Shown here: in pieces, positions 5,693-5,934 of the stretch
How positions within the stretch are numbered: the stretch's first letter is position 1
Layout: each line of letters opens with the position of its first letter
Source of the DNA: Candidatus Zixiibacteriota bacterium
GTDB lineage: Bacteria > Zixibacteria > MSB-5A5 > GN15 > JAAZOE01
Assembly: GCA_030588275.1 (NCBI GenBank)
Contig: JAUUYJ010000165.1
Span: 1 to 5,934, forward strand
Length of the DNA stretch: 5,934 bases
Reading direction: 5' to 3'
Translations under genes and position numbers: made by a program
Notes under the pieces: generated by a model
Seen by the model: the letters and a program-made list of their open reading frames with translations, nothing else
Told to the model about the DNA's origin: nothing
Databases searched by the model: none

Positions 5693-5757
5693 ATTGCACT
5701 GTCATTGCGATTGTATCCCGTCATTGCGAGGAGTCCAAAGGACGACGCGGCAATCTC
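5691..5757. repeat. Palindromic dispersed repeat (GTCATTGCGAG...GCAATCTC type)
   Basis: The main unit, 5719-5757, reads CGTCATTGCGAGGAG, GTCC-AAA-GGAC, then GACGCGGCAATCTC. It has an inner perfect stem (5733-5736 with 5740-5743) and outer ATTGC/GCAAT arms (5723-5727 with 5750-5754). A partial second copy, GTCATTGCGA, lies at 5701-5710, a direct repeat of 5720-5729. AGATTGC at 5691-5697 is the inverse complement of GCAATCT at 5750-5756, so the whole segment is a nested imperfect palindrome. Sequences of this type are known to me as short dispersed intergenic repeats in many bacterial genomes; no transposase gene is present. It may also act as a transcript-end hairpin. Confidence 0.65.
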
Positions 5758-5778
5758 TTAATAGTATTAACAATCTTT

Positions 5779-5827
5779 TGTAGGGGCCGGCAGGCTCGCC
5801 TGTTTCAAAAAGACCCGGCCCGCGGGG
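5779..5827. repeat. Second palindromic repeat (GTAGGGGC type)
   Basis: GGGCCGG (5784-5790) pairs perfectly with CCGGCCC (5815-5821), and within it CAGGC (5791-5795) pairs with GCCTG (5798-5802). The opening TGTAGGGGC and the internal TTTCAAAAA resemble another dispersed intergenic repeat family of uncultured bacteria that often ends in the inverse of its opening; here the right end is degraded (GCGGGGTACC, then unrelated sequence). It is GC-rich compared with its flanks, which supports a mobile origin. There is no T-tract after the stem, so it is unlikely to be an intrinsic terminator. Confidence 0.5.
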
Positions 5828-5934
5828 TACCACGACCAAGCTCGTTCAAGTCGTTATTTCCCCATAACTATAAATGCAATAAAGAGTACCAGCTAATTGG
5901 GTTCGGTCGTTCATATTTATGTTTTCACCCAACA
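5828..5934. other. Intergenic stretch with no gene seen
   Basis: No coding frame of substance is visible. A 6-bp inverted repeat, TTGGGT (5897-5902) and ACCCAA (5927-5932), is present near the end, and an ATG at 5919 opens a frame that runs off the window after five codons, with no Shine-Dalgarno. It may lead into a gene beyond the window, but that cannot be supported here. Confidence 0.4.

Noticed and set aside
5691..5827. CRISPR array
   Set aside because: The repeat pieces are palindromic, unequal and not regularly spaced, and no cas gene is present.

Overview
The window carries a conserved bacterial housekeeping cluster, with a few small accessory genes and repeat-derived DNA at its right end. 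All genes lie on the + strand. Gene order is: an EamA/DMT-type membrane transporter (166-1056); tRNA-Ala with anticodon CGC (1129-1202); the small bacterial SRP RNA, 4.5S-like (about 1271-1412); dnaX (1444-3222); ebfC/ybaB (3248-3565); recR (3566-4162); an MscS-type mechanosensitive channel (4275-5108); a 60-residue degenerate zinc-ribbon plus one-helix protein (5110-5292); a 130-residue polytopic membrane protein of unknown function (5300-5692). From 5693 to the end I see no gene, only palindromic dispersed-repeat sequence and unassigned sequence.

The SRP RNA - dnaX - ebfC - recR order is a known synteny, found for example in Bacillus. It places a targeting RNA, the clamp-loader subunit, a nucleoid-associated protein and a recombinational-repair factor on what looks like one transcript. 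ebfC has a strong Shine-Dalgarno sequence and recR starts on the base after the ebfC stop codon. I see no intrinsic terminator between the tRNA and recR. A credible sigma-70-like promoter sits just before the tRNA. The mscS - zinc ribbon - membrane protein trio is equally compact (gaps of 1 and 7 bases) and is probably a second transcription unit, behind a 112-base intergenic region holding a perfect 9-bp inverted repeat.

The organism is a bacterium of moderate GC. DnaX has a Pro-rich linker and a C-terminal W-x-x-F-L type domain. The intergenic repeats (CGTCATTGCGAG...GCAATCTC and GTAGGGGC... types) are common in genomes of uncultured bacteria, including some FCB-group and candidate-phylum lineages. 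That placement is a weak inference from general familiarity, not a result. Genes are intact and the reading frames look natural.

No convincing new multi-gene system is present. The observations most worth checking are a C8 homopolymer and a G-AAA-AAG site in dnaX, both near where a gamma-type short clamp-loader product would end; the IR and alternative hairpins before mscS; the zinc ribbon that lacks one cysteine; and a repeat that touches the stop codon of the last gene.
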